A stretch of DNA of 64,000 bases. Origin: Chondrinema litorale. GTDB lineage: Bacteria > Bacteroidota > Bacteroidia > Cytophagales > Flammeovirgaceae. Below are positions 34,226 through 42,442 of this stretch, in pieces. The notes under the pieces were generated by a model. That model was not told the origin of the DNA. It ran no database searches and saw only the letters and a program-made list of their open reading frames with translations. The DNA is taken from assembly GCF_026250525.1 (NCBI RefSeq), contig NZ_CP111044.1:558001-622000 (forward strand). The letters are read 5' to 3'. Within the stretch, counting starts at the first letter, position 1; every line of letters begins with the position of its first letter. A program made the translations under genes and the position numbers.

Positions 34226-36037
34226 TTAAAAAGCATATACACCTCTATCAATCTCAGCAAGGATTTTATCTGTTAACAATACATAGTTTTTTGTAGACGG
34301 CAACATCACAAAAACTTGATCTGTACAATTAAAACTTTCTTGCTGTAAAGGAAATTTTTTGATCTTATGAGTCGCTGTAGTTTCTATTTCTTTGCAAATT
34401 CTAACAAAAATAGGCACAGCATAAGATGGCAATCCAGATACCAATTCATTTGCTAGGTTTTCCATTTTAAAATTGCTCTCTGTAGTAGTTATCGCAAGCA
34501 TTCCTGCTCTACCATCTGTATTCGGAATATTTACACCATACACTGCACAGGCTTCCACCTCTTCTATGTTATTTACAATTTTCTCAACTTCATCAGTAGC
34601 CACATTTTCACCTTTCCAGCGAAAAGAATCTCCGACACGATCAACAAATTGAGCATGCCTATAACCTAAATCCCTTAACAAATCTCCTGCATTAAACCAT
34701 TGGTCTCCTTCCTCAAAAACATTTGAAAACATTTTCTCTTCATTTCTAGCTTTATTCACATAGCCATCGAACGGAACTTTATCATTAATCTGAACTATGA
34801 GCAAACCGACTTCACCTTTCTTTACCTTTTCAAAATAGCCAATATCATTTTTAATAGGAGTCTGGCTCTCCACATCATATTTTACAAGTGCATATTTATT
34901 CGGACTCCATCCCACACAGCAATCAATATTTAAAGTATTGGTAAAACTGATGTTGCTCTCAGCAGACCCATATAACTCAAAAATCTTCGGAATCTTAAAC
35001 CTGTTTTTAAAGCCCATCCAAATGTCTGGGCGCAATCCGTTTCCTATTATCTTCTCAATGTTATGCTGTTTTTCCAATTTAGACAGTGGCGCATTATACA
35101 AATACCGACAAACCTCACCAATGTAAATAAAAGCTGTTACTTTAAATTTCTGAACATCATTCCAAAAGTTAGAAGTAGAGAATTTTCTGCGCATTGCAAT
35201 GGCCGCTCCACCTGCTGCTGCACTTGGCCAAGCTACAATTAATGCATTAGTATGGTAAAATGGAATGGGCACATACATCACATCATTTTTATTCAGATTC
35301 ATATTTACCTTACCAAACCAATAGTAGGTTGTTAGCCATCGCTTATGTCTCTGAATAGATGCTCGTGGCAAACCAGTAGTTCCAGAGGTAAATACATTCG
35401 CATAGTGCTGGCCAGCTTCTATCTTTTGTGTAGTAAATGGATTTTCTTTAGAAACAGATTCTATTAAAGCGTTTAAATTTTTATAGCCTTTTGGGCAAAT
35501 TGCTTCCACTTTGTCCTTTACCCAATAAAACTTAGAGTCTGCCTGTAAATCCAATTCTGGTTTTATTTCTTCAAAAGCAGTCACCAACTCCTCTCCAATT
35601 ACAAAGGTAGCTCCTTGATGTACTTGAATGCTATGCTTTAATGGATTTAACCGCTGATTTGGGTTGATGAGAGATGCAATTCCACCAATTTTTGCCATAG
35701 CAGCAATCATAAAAACGATTTCCATTCTATTCTCCATAAACACCACCACCACATCATCTTTCTTAATTCCTATAGAAATAAAATAGTTAGCATATTGGTT
35801 TATCTTCTCATTAAAAGTATGATGGGTGAATTTGTGATCTTCATAAAGGAATGCCAAATTATCTTTATATCTCTCAGCATTCAATTCCAGTACTGAGCCT
35901 AAAGAAACATGATCATTCGGTTTGATGGAAAGTGCTGCTTTTAAGTTCTTTACAATAGATGGAATTCTTGGCATTAGATTTCCAACTCTTGGAATAACAT
36001 CAAAAAAGCCAAGTGTTTTTGTGTTGTTAGTTTGCAT
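34226..36037 (-). CDS. Long/very-long-chain acyl-CoA synthetase (FATP/FadD6-like)
   Basis: 603-aa ANL enzyme of the fatty-acid-transport-protein type, distinct from FadD. The P-loop is VFTSGTTGLPRASIQRH, FELYGSAESN replaces the usual GxTE motif (typical of FATP/FadD6), and FNAGDLLRDLGYRHAQFVDR followed by RWKGENVATDEVE is the FACS-like hinge. The C-terminal catalytic Lys is in HKIKKFPLQQ. It activates long or bulky carboxylic acids, which may include sterol-like or aromatic acids. It follows a short membrane ORF in the same direction, and the operator cluster upstream matches that of the fadD unit. A strong terminator follows. Confidence 0.9.
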   Translation of the reverse strand: MQTNNTKTLGFFDVIPRVGNLMPRIPSIVKNLKAALSIKPNDHVSLGSVLELNAERYKDNLAFLYEDHKFTHHTFNEKINQYANYFISIGIKKDDVVVVFMENRMEIVFMIAAMAKIGGIASLINPNQRLNPLKHSIQVHQGATFVIGEELVTAFEEIKPELDLQADSKFYWVKDKVEAICPKGYKNLNALIESVSKENPFTTQKIEAGQHYANVFTSGTTGLPRASIQRHKRWLTTYYWFGKVNMNLNKNDVMYVPIPFYHTNALIVAWPSAAAGGAAIAMRRKFSTSNFWNDVQKFKVTAFIYIGEVCRYLYNAPLSKLEKQHNIEKIIGNGLRPDIWMGFKNRFKIPKIFELYGSAESNISFTNTLNIDCCVGWSPNKYALVKYDVESQTPIKNDIGYFEKVKKGEVGLLIVQINDKVPFDGYVNKARNEEKMFSNVFEEGDQWFNAGDLLRDLGYRHAQFVDRVGDSFRWKGENVATDEVEKIVNNIEEVEACAVYGVNIPNTDGRAGMLAITTTESNFKMENLANELVSGLPSYAVPIFVRICKEIETTATHKIKKFPLQQESFNCTDQVFVMLPSTKNYVLLTDKILAEIDRGVYAF

Positions 36038-36155
36038 ATTTATAGTTCAGTAAATTTATATTTTGCTTTAAATGAATAGAAAATTCATTGTTATTTTATG
36101 CTTTAAAATACTGAATTTTACTATCAGATCTATCAAAGATTTTCAGTAAAATACA

Positions 36156-36199
36156 TGATCCTTATTCTTGTATTTATTATACAAATTGAATAAGGATCA
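36156..36199 (-). other. Long hairpin between the small membrane ORF and the acyl-CoA synthetase
   Basis: TGATCCTTATTC pairs exactly with GAATAAGGATCA (12 bp), with inner TTGTA/TACAA pairing. There is no T run on either strand. Lying between two genes of one probable transcript, it could be a processing or partial-termination signal that sets their ratio. Confidence 0.5.
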
Positions 36200-36234
36200 A
36201 AAAGCTATTGATGAAAATTTAAAAATTAGATTAC

Positions 36235-36447
36235 TTAAAAGTTTATCAGTTCTTTTTCGCGAGTTCTCTCCTGCTTTTTTGTAGGTTTATCAAGTGTATT
36301 TCTCTTATGTTCCAAATCAGTAACGATGCTCTCAAACACATAATTCTCTTTGCTAAAATCCACATCAATTTTAAACAATGGATAAATTGACAGGTAAAAT
36401 GTTCCTATAAAAATTGAGATGACACCAAGAATTAAAAAATAAGCCAT
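36235..36447 (-). CDS. Small single-pass membrane protein at the head of the acyl-CoA synthetase unit
   Basis: 70-aa frame starting MAYFLILGVISIFIGTFYLS, one membrane helix, followed by a charged tail (EHKRNTLDKPTKKQERTREK). No family recognised. It is the first open frame after the operator-promoter at 36648-36756 and is separated from the acyl-CoA synthetase by a 197-bp gap with a hairpin. The clean membrane helix and the position favour a real gene. The long leader (about 190 nt) is a weak point. Confidence 0.55.
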   Translation of the reverse strand: MAYFLILGVISIFIGTFYLSIYPLFKIDVDFSKENYVFESIVTDLEHKRNTLDKPTKKQERTREKELINF

Positions 36448-36647
36448 TAAAAATAAATTATAAAGTGAATAAACATTATCAATAAAAAATTGAAAATATA
36501 GATCGAATAAGCATACTTTGGAGTGTAAGGTGATGCCCGATGCCGAGCATGAATGAGTCTGTTTTCTATACAGACTTTTGTAGTATTATAATGTTTGTAA
36601 TCGACTATGCACAGAATTAATCTATTGCATTTTGATATTTAATGCGA

Positions 36648-36756
36648 CAAAAATAGTGGAATTCTTGCTCGGTTAGTTAAGAAAATTCCGGCGATTTGTA
36701 TGAAATTCCCGACGGAGGGAAGATCAAAAAACCGCCAAACTATAACAAATCCGACA
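36648..36756 (-). promoter_or_regulatory. Promoter with four half-sites upstream of the small membrane ORF-acyl-CoA synthetase unit
   Basis: Minus-strand TATTTTTG (36648-36655) fits TAnnTTTG. CCG cores lie at 36688, 36709, 36732 and 36751. The first core is 33 bp from the box and the next 21 bp further, exactly as in the fadD unit. The distal pair is again 19 bp apart and contains the same 18-bp ACTATAACAAATCCGACA. The cluster begins 10 bp past the stop of the hydrolase-AraC gene. Confidence 0.65.
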
Positions 36757-36765
36757 AGGTATGTA

Positions 36766-38433
36766 TCAGATTGCTTGCTGTAAAAGCGCTGATGGCGTTA
36801 AGCCAAACTCTTTTTTGAAACACTTAGAAAAATAAGATGGATTAGAAAAACCAGTCTTAAAAGCGATATCTGCAATGTTTTCTTGTTGACCAATAATCAA
36901 CTCTTTTGCTTTGTGTAAGCGAACAGAAGAAATTAGTTGATTCGGAGACTTATTAGTAATAGCTTTCAGCTTTCTTTGAAGTTGTCGCTCACTAATTGCT
37001 ATTTCTTTGCAAAGCTTATCCACACCGAAAAACTCATTACTTATATTATCATTTATACAATGCAATACTTCTTCGAGAAACGAATCACTTTGAGGCAGAT
37101 GATATTGATAACTTTCTAACTCTAGGTCAACTCTGGAATTATCTGAAACAGTAAACAACAAAAGCGAATCACCAGAAACTGTTTCGTAAACAGATTTATA
37201 TTGAGTAAAACTTAAACCTGCACCAGAAAGCAAATGCCTAACAGATTGTGTAATTAATATTTGATTCGGTTTAGCTTGTTGTAAGATAGACTCTACAAAA
37301 TCTTCTGTTTCGTCACTTATAAAATGAGCTTCATCTACTGCTCCTTCTTTTATATGAATACCTATAGCCAGTTGAGCTTGCATACTTTTGATCATATCAA
37401 TCAAATCTATACTGCAATGAACAGCTTTACTTGGGCCTTCAAACGTGGCAATAAAAGTATCTTTTCTAAACTGAATAATTTTGCCTCGGTATTGCCTTAC
37501 AAATTGGCTAATTAATTCCTTGGTTTTATTTTCTGCATTTTCTGAAGTAACTAACCTGGCTGCAACAATGGTAAAAAGTTGCTCTTGGTAATTTTTAGCA
37601 GGTTTTACATCTAATATAAAAGATTTCATTTGGTCCAATACTTCTTTCGTATTGCCAGCCCAAAATAAATGATCGTCGCCTTCGAACTCCACAAACTTAG
37701 CTCCTTTAATACGATCTGCTATAAATCTACCTTCTTCAATTTTTACATCAATGTCATTAGTGCGCTGCATTATTAAAGTGGGCACTTTAATAGAACCCAA
37801 AATACCTATTATATCGACCTGTGTATTCATTTTGGTGAGTACCAACGCTGCACTTGGACTAGCACCAGAACGGAAATAATTTGCGAGCCAGTCCATAAAT
37901 GTTTTATCATGAGCTTTGGAAGGTGCCAAAGTTTCGAGATTCATTTCTCCACTACCCCAACTATTTTCGATCATGTCGTAAACTACTTGGCGTTCTTCGT
38001 CTGTTGGAGCCCAAGGATATTCAGGAGAGTATCTTCTTTTAGCAAATATGCCGAAGGTAATCATAGATATTACTCGGTTCGGATAGGTTGCTGCAAACAA
38101 TGCAGATACACAACCTCCTTCAGAGTGACCAAATAAAATGGCTTTCTCAGAACCTACAGCATCCATCACAGCACGTATGTCGTCCATTCGCTCTTCTAAA
38201 GTAGATAGCTCCACCACTCGGTCTGATAGACCTGTTCCCCTCTTATCAAAAAGAATTACTCTAGAAATTTTTCCTAACTCTTGTAGAAAATTAACTAGTT
38301 CAGGACATGACCACATCCAATCGATATTAGAAATCCATCCCGGAATGTAAACCAAATCTACTGATCCTGACCCGAAAACCTGATATGCGATATTGATGCT
38401 ACCACTTTTTGTATATTGAGTAGCTGGTTTCAT
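36766..38433 (-). CDS. Fusion of alpha/beta hydrolase, degenerate cyclase-like domain and AraC DNA-binding domain
   Basis: 555-aa cytoplasmic protein. Residues 1-275 are an alpha/beta hydrolase of the type usually fused to class III adenylate cyclases: VYIPGWISNIDWMW, LFDKRGTGLSD, nucleophile Ser104 in GHSEGG, and catalytic His in GDDHLFW. Residues about 285-440 align with the cyclase that normally follows, but the metal-binding TDIVGST segment reads TIVAARLV, so the first catalytic Asp is gone and cyclase activity is unlikely. Residues about 455-555 are an AraC domain (FGVDKLCKEIAISERQLQRK, ENIADIAFKTGFSNPSYFSK). The hydrolase site looks active, so it may bind or cleave an ester or acyl ligand that sets DNA binding. 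Matching operator clusters lie just downstream and in front of fadD. Confidence 0.9.
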   Translation of the reverse strand: MKPATQYTKSGSINIAYQVFGSGSVDLVYIPGWISNIDWMWSCPELVNFLQELGKISRVILFDKRGTGLSDRVVELSTLEERMDDIRAVMDAVGSEKAILFGHSEGGCVSALFAATYPNRVISMITFGIFAKRRYSPEYPWAPTDEERQVVYDMIENSWGSGEMNLETLAPSKAHDKTFMDWLANYFRSGASPSAALVLTKMNTQVDIIGILGSIKVPTLIMQRTNDIDVKIEEGRFIADRIKGAKFVEFEGDDHLFWAGNTKEVLDQMKSFILDVKPAKNYQEQLFTIVAARLVTSENAENKTKELISQFVRQYRGKIIQFRKDTFIATFEGPSKAVHCSIDLIDMIKSMQAQLAIGIHIKEGAVDEAHFISDETEDFVESILQQAKPNQILITQSVRHLLSGAGLSFTQYKSVYETVSGDSLLLFTVSDNSRVDLELESYQYHLPQSDSFLEEVLHCINDNISNEFFGVDKLCKEIAISERQLQRKLKAITNKSPNQLISSVRLHKAKELIIGQQENIADIAFKTGFSNPSYFSKCFKKEFGLTPSALLQQAI

Positions 38434-38811
38434 ATAATTAATTAGCTTAATGTAACATAAACATACTTTGCATAATAACTCTATGTCTATACATATATGC
38501 TGATAGTTACTTTGTGTTGCACATCCAAATCTAAGGTATTTTTTATGCTTTTGAAACTATTATAACTGATCTGAATGGTCTATTTTATTCCAAATAAAGA
38601 ATGAAACGGAAAAGAAATTCTAAGGTTTTTATATCGGTAAATTTTTTATCCTAAAAATTAAATCTAAGAGAAGTATTCACTAGAAAATTGGTATCTGAAA
38701 CTTATATCTGTAAATTTAGAATAAGCACTTTTACTATAAATAATTCTTATAGAAGGATTAATATTATAAATAAAAGTTATTGTAGTTTTATTTTTTTTAG
38801 AACTTAAACAG
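38434..38811. other. Divergent non-coding region between the AraC-fusion gene and katG
   Basis: 378 bp, AT-rich. A TAnnTTTG box for the fusion gene (TAGATTTG on the minus strand) is at 38526-38533, giving a leader of about 85 nt. The four-half-site motif found at the acyl-CoA synthetase promoters is absent here, so the fusion protein probably does not control its own gene this way. No clear katG promoter or OxyR/PerR-type palindrome was seen. Confidence 0.4.
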
Positions 38812-41046
38812 ATGAAGATGGAAAAACAAAATGGTTCAAATGGTGAACGAGGAACTAGTTTTGAAGTAAACGATTCAAGCAGGTGTCCATTTTTAAGTGG
38901 TATCCAAAACTTTAGTGCTGGTGGTGGTACTAGAAATACAGATTGGTGGCCAAACCAATTAAACATTAACATCCTACGACAACACTCATCATTATCTGAC
39001 CCAATGGGTGAAGATTTTGACTATGCAAAAGAATTTCAATCTCTCGACCTTAAAACTGTAAAACAAGATCTTTACGACTTAATGACAGACTCGCAAGATT
39101 GGTGGCCTGCCGATTTTGGTCATTATGGTCCATTATTTATAAGAATGGCTTGGCACAGTGCCGGTACCTATAGAATTGGAGATGGTCGTGGAGGTGGAGG
39201 AGCTGGTTCTCAGCGTTTTGCTCCATTAAATAGCTGGCCAGACAATGCCAACCTAGACAAAGCAAGAAGATTGCTTTGGCCAATTAAACAAAAGTATGGT
39301 AAGAAAATTTCTTGGGCAGATTTAATGATTCTAGCAGGTAACTGCGCATTAGAATCTATGGATTTCAAAACTTTTGGTTTTGGTGGTGGTCGCGAAGACA
39401 TTTGGGAGCCAGAAGAAGATATTTACTGGGGTTCTGAGGGTGAATGGTTAACTGACAAAAGATACTCTGGAGACAGAGATTTGGATGACCCACTTGCTGC
39501 TGTTGTAATGGGTTTGATCTATGTTGATCCTGAAGGTCCAAACGGAAATGGTGATCCTGTTTCTGCGGCTCAAGACATTCGCGAAACATTCGGGAGAATG
39601 GCCATGAACGATGAAGAAACTGTAGCCTTAATTGCAGGTGGACATAGTTTTGGTAAAACACATGGTGCAGGCGATGTAAAACATGTTGGTCCAGAACCAG
39701 AAGCAGCCGGTATTGAAGAGCAAGGCTTAGGCTGGACGAGTAGCTATGGTTCAGGTAAAGGCGGCGATACCATTACTGGTGGTCCAGAAGTAACTTGGAC
39801 AAAAACTCCTACCAAGTGGAGCAATAATTTCTTCGAAAACCTTTTTGAATTTGACTGGGAATTAACAAAAAGCCCTGCCGGTGCAAAACAATGGGTGGCT
39901 AAAGGTGCTGGAAATATTATTCCTGATGCACATGACTCTTCAAAAAGTCATGCACCGACTATGCTAACCACTGACCTTTCGTTAAAATTCGATCCTGAGT
40001 ACGAAAAAATCTCAAGAAGATTCTACGAAAATCCAGATGAGTTTGCTGATGCTTTTGCCAGAGCATGGTACAAACTTACTCACAGAGATATGGGACCAAA
40101 AAGCAGGTATCTTGGTCCAGAAGTTCCAGAAGAAGATTTAATCTGGCAAGATCCTTTACCATCAGTATCACATGAGCTAATTAGCGATGCAGATGCCGAA
40201 ACATTGAAAGCAAAAATACTAAGCTCAGGTCTTTCTGTATCAGAATTAGTTTCAACTGCTTGGGCTTCTGCTTCTACTTACCGTGGTTCAGATAAAAGAG
40301 GTGGTGCCAATGGTGCTAGAGTTAGATTAGCTCCTCAAAAAGACTGGGAGGTAAACAATCCAGCTCAGTTAGACAAAGTATTGAAAAAACTAGAAGCAAT
40401 CAAAACTGAGTTTAATGGCTCTGGCAAACAAGTTTCTATTGCCGATCTAATAGTTTTAGCAGGTTGTGCTGGTGTTGAAAAAGCAGCTAAAGATGCAGGT
40501 TTTGATGTAAAAGTACCTTTTACTCCTGGTAGAGTTGATGCCACACAAGAACAAACAGATGCTGAACAATTCGGTTATTTAGAGCCTGCAGCAGATGGAT
40601 TCCGTAACTACAGAAAAACCAAATATTCAGTTTCAACTGAAGAATTATTGGTAGACCGCGCTCAACTGCTTACACTAACTCCTCCTGAGCTAACAGTACT
40701 TGTTGGTGGTTTACGTGTTTTAGATACTAATTTTGATAAGTCTAAGCATGGTGTATTTACAGACAAGCCAGAAACTTTAACCAACGATTTCTTCTTACAC
40801 TTACTAGACATGAACACTGTTTGGAAAGCAACTTCAGAAGGGCAAGAAGTGTTTGAAGGTAAAGATCGTAAAACAGGTGAAGTAAAATGGACTGCAACTC
40901 GTGCCGATCTTATATTTGGTTCAAATTCAGAGCTACGTGCACTATCTGAAGTTTATGGATGCAGTGATTCTCAAGCGAAGTTTGTGAAAGATTTCGTAGC
41001 AGCATGGTCTAAAGTGATGGATCTTGATAGATTTGACATTGCATAA
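38812..41046 (+). CDS. katG: Catalase-peroxidase
   Basis: 744-aa haem enzyme removing H2O2 by catalase and peroxidase activity. The distal site RMAWHSAGTYR (about residues 110-120) has Arg, Trp and His. The Trp-Tyr-Met adduct needed for catalase activity has its Tyr in GLIYVDPEGPNGNGDP and its Met in RMAMNDEETVA. The proximal haem His is in AGGHSFGKTHGAG. Both duplicated halves are present and full length. No signal peptide, so cytoplasmic. The start may be Met1 or Met3 (38818). It is transcribed alone, with two hairpins after the stop. Confidence 0.97.
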   Translation: MKMEKQNGSNGERGTSFEVNDSSRCPFLSGIQNFSAGGGTRNTDWWPNQLNINILRQHSSLSDPMGEDFDYAKEFQSLDLKTVKQDLYDLMTDSQDWWPADFGHYGPLFIRMAWHSAGTYRIGDGRGGGGAGSQRFAPLNSWPDNANLDKARRLLWPIKQKYGKKISWADLMILAGNCALESMDFKTFGFGGGREDIWEPEEDIYWGSEGEWLTDKRYSGDRDLDDPLAAVVMGLIYVDPEGPNGNGDPVSAAQDIRETFGRMAMNDEETVALIAGGHSFGKTHGAGDVKHVGPEPEAAGIEEQGLGWTSSYGSGKGGDTITGGPEVTWTKTPTKWSNNFFENLFEFDWELTKSPAGAKQWVAKGAGNIIPDAHDSSKSHAPTMLTTDLSLKFDPEYEKISRRFYENPDEFADAFARAWYKLTHRDMGPKSRYLGPEVPEEDLIWQDPLPSVSHELISDADAETLKAKILSSGLSVSELVSTAWASASTYRGSDKRGGANGARVRLAPQKDWEVNNPAQLDKVLKKLEAIKTEFNGSGKQVSIADLIVLAGCAGVEKAAKDAGFDVKVPFTPGRVDATQEQTDAEQFGYLEPAADGFRNYRKTKYSVSTEELLVDRAQLLTLTPPELTVLVGGLRVLDTNFDKSKHGVFTDKPETLTNDFFLHLLDMNTVWKATSEGQEVFEGKDRKTGEVKWTATRADLIFGSNSELRALSEVYGCSDSQAKFVKDFVAAWSKVMDLDRFDIA

Positions 41047-41066
41047 TTAATAAATACAATATGGTA

Positions 41067-41088
41067 GATTCTTCAATTGAGAAGAATC
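41067..41088 (+). other. Hairpin after katG
   Basis: GATTCTTC and GAAGAATC with a 6-base loop, 20 bp past the stop and without a T run. It may stabilise the 3' end of the katG message ahead of the real terminator. Confidence 0.5.
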
Positions 41089-41118
41089 TCCATACATTAC
41101 ATACCATACTTTACAAAA

Positions 41119-41160
41119 AAGCAAAGGTTTAGACATAGCTCTGGCCTTTGCTTAATTTTT
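41119..41160 (+). terminator. Terminator of katG
   Basis: AAGCAAAGG pairs with CCTTTGCTT and is followed by TAATTTTTTTT. Additional AGA/TCT pairing lies inside the 17-base loop. Confidence 0.75.
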
Positions 41161-41240
41161 TTTAAGCATAAATTTCACACAATTAATAATAAAAATCGAC
41201 TATATAATCAAGTGTGAGCTTTGTTATTAAGTACAGCAAA

Positions 41241-41783
41241 TCACTTAGACTCTAGTGGCTCAGCATCTGAGATTTGCATTGGATATAATTCACGAGCCTG
41301 ATCTAACAGTTCTTTTTCTTCAGGATTTTTAATGTCCAAATTCTCATATTCTGCTAAACGTAAACCTAGAGAAGCCGCTCTCAATTCATTATAACTCAAC
41401 TTTAACTCATCCAAAACTTTTAAATAAGTATCGTAAGTTGTTCCCCTATCTGTTCTTATAGAAACCACCGCTTTTAAAGGAGAATCTGATAAATGGGCAT
41501 TTGCTCCATTATTATCGATAAACTTTTTAGTTCTATCTTTTAATTGATCAAACTTTATCAACTCATTTTTTGCCAGAATTTCATCTTTAGAATTAACCAG
41601 AATGGCAAATACATTTCTCTGGTTCAATTCTACTGACTCATTATTCTTAATCGGAAGCTTCATTAAGATACCCTTATCATTAACAATTGTGGTTGTTACC
41701 AGAAAAAATATTAGTAACAAAAAGGCAATATCTGCCATAGAGCCTGCATTTACTGCAACCTGGTCTTTTTGCAAGTAACCCAT
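41241..41783 (-). CDS. Orphan ExbD/TolR-like biopolymer transport protein
   Basis: 180-aa protein, taking the start at 41783 (MGYLQKDQVAVNAGSMADI). The frame is open to 41906, but the extra 41 residues match nothing in the family. ExbD features: short cytoplasmic tail, one membrane helix MADIAFLLLIFFLVTTTIV with the proton-relay Asp, then a periplasmic domain. ExbD normally works with ExbB and TonB to energise outer-membrane receptors such as SusC proteins. Neither partner is in the window, so this is an extra, isolated subunit. The C-terminal 45 residues (ENLDIKNPEEKELLDQAREL) extend beyond the standard domain. Confidence 0.87.
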   Translation of the reverse strand: MGYLQKDQVAVNAGSMADIAFLLLIFFLVTTTIVNDKGILMKLPIKNNESVELNQRNVFAILVNSKDEILAKNELIKFDQLKDRTKKFIDNNGANAHLSDSPLKAVVSIRTDRGTTYDTYLKVLDELKLSYNELRAASLGLRLAEYENLDIKNPEEKELLDQARELYPMQISDAEPLESK

Positions 41784-41976
41784 AGTAAAAAATTTTAGCT
41801 TGATTTTACCTATATAATCAAGAAGTGAAAAAAGGATACATATTTCTACCAAAAAAATAGTGCTTGAATTTAAAAATATGTAGCACTTTAAGCTAATAGA
41901 TCTCAATGCTAAAATATGTTTAATTGTAGCAATTAATCTAAGTACCTCTGAACCATTACTTATCCATATTGTTAGG

Positions 41977-41992
41977 TAAACTAATTAGTTTA
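41977..41992 (+). promoter_or_regulatory. Perfect 16-bp palindrome before the MarR gene
   Basis: TAAACTAATTAGTTTA is its own reverse complement and ends 15 bp before the MarR start codon. Size and position fit an autoregulatory MarR operator. The AT-rich context lowers the significance somewhat. Confidence 0.6.
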
Positions 41993-42007
41993 GTTAATTA
42001 ATTGAAA

Positions 42008-42427
42008 ATGGATTATTTATTAATTGAATCTTTGAGAAGTAGTATTTCAGGACTTCATAAAACATTAAGAAAGAGCTTTACAGATGGTAACTCTTTCTCT
42101 TTAACAGAACTAGAAACAATTGGGCTTATCTATCGGAATGAGCAAATTCTTCCATCTGAACTAGCTGCTAAAACTAAAATTACTACACCGAGTATGTCTC
42201 AAATACTCAAGAAAATGGAAAAAATGGGGATTATCATTCGCACTCCATCAAAAGAAGATGGACGCAAGGTTTATATATCTCTGAGTGAAGAAGGACAGCA
42301 AATAGTAGACAAAGCAAAATACCGCAAAGACGAAATGCTGAAACATTTACTAGAAAGTAAATTATCTGCGGAAGAAATAAATCTTTTAGCACAAGCAATA
42401 CCGATTTTAAAAAAACTAAATACCTAA
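42008..42427 (+). CDS. MarR-family transcriptional regulator
   Basis: 139-aa winged-helix regulator. The frame can be read from TTG at 42002, but ATG at 42008 (MDYLLIES) is the better start. ILPSELAAKTKITTPSMSQI is the recognition region and IRTPSKEDGRKVYISLSEEG the wing. It is the first gene of a probable operon with an isochorismatase-like enzyme (15-bp gap) and an MFS exporter, the classical setting for a MarR repressor that responds to the compound exported or degraded. Confidence 0.92.
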   Translation: MDYLLIESLRSSISGLHKTLRKSFTDGNSFSLTELETIGLIYRNEQILPSELAAKTKITTPSMSQILKKMEKMGIIIRTPSKEDGRKVYISLSEEGQQIVDKAKYRKDEMLKHLLESKLSAEEINLLAQAIPILKKLNT

Positions 42428-42442
42428 AGAAATAACACAGCT

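Noticed and set aside
34042..34260. 72-aa open frame on the minus strand after the acyl-CoA synthetase
   Set aside because: It overlaps the end of the synthetase, crosses the strong terminator at 34147-34178 and the operator cluster, and matches no family.
41200..41822. CTATATAATCAAG on both sides of the exbD gene as a sign of insertion
   Set aside because: 13 bp in very AT-rich DNA, no inverted repeats and no transposase; probably chance.
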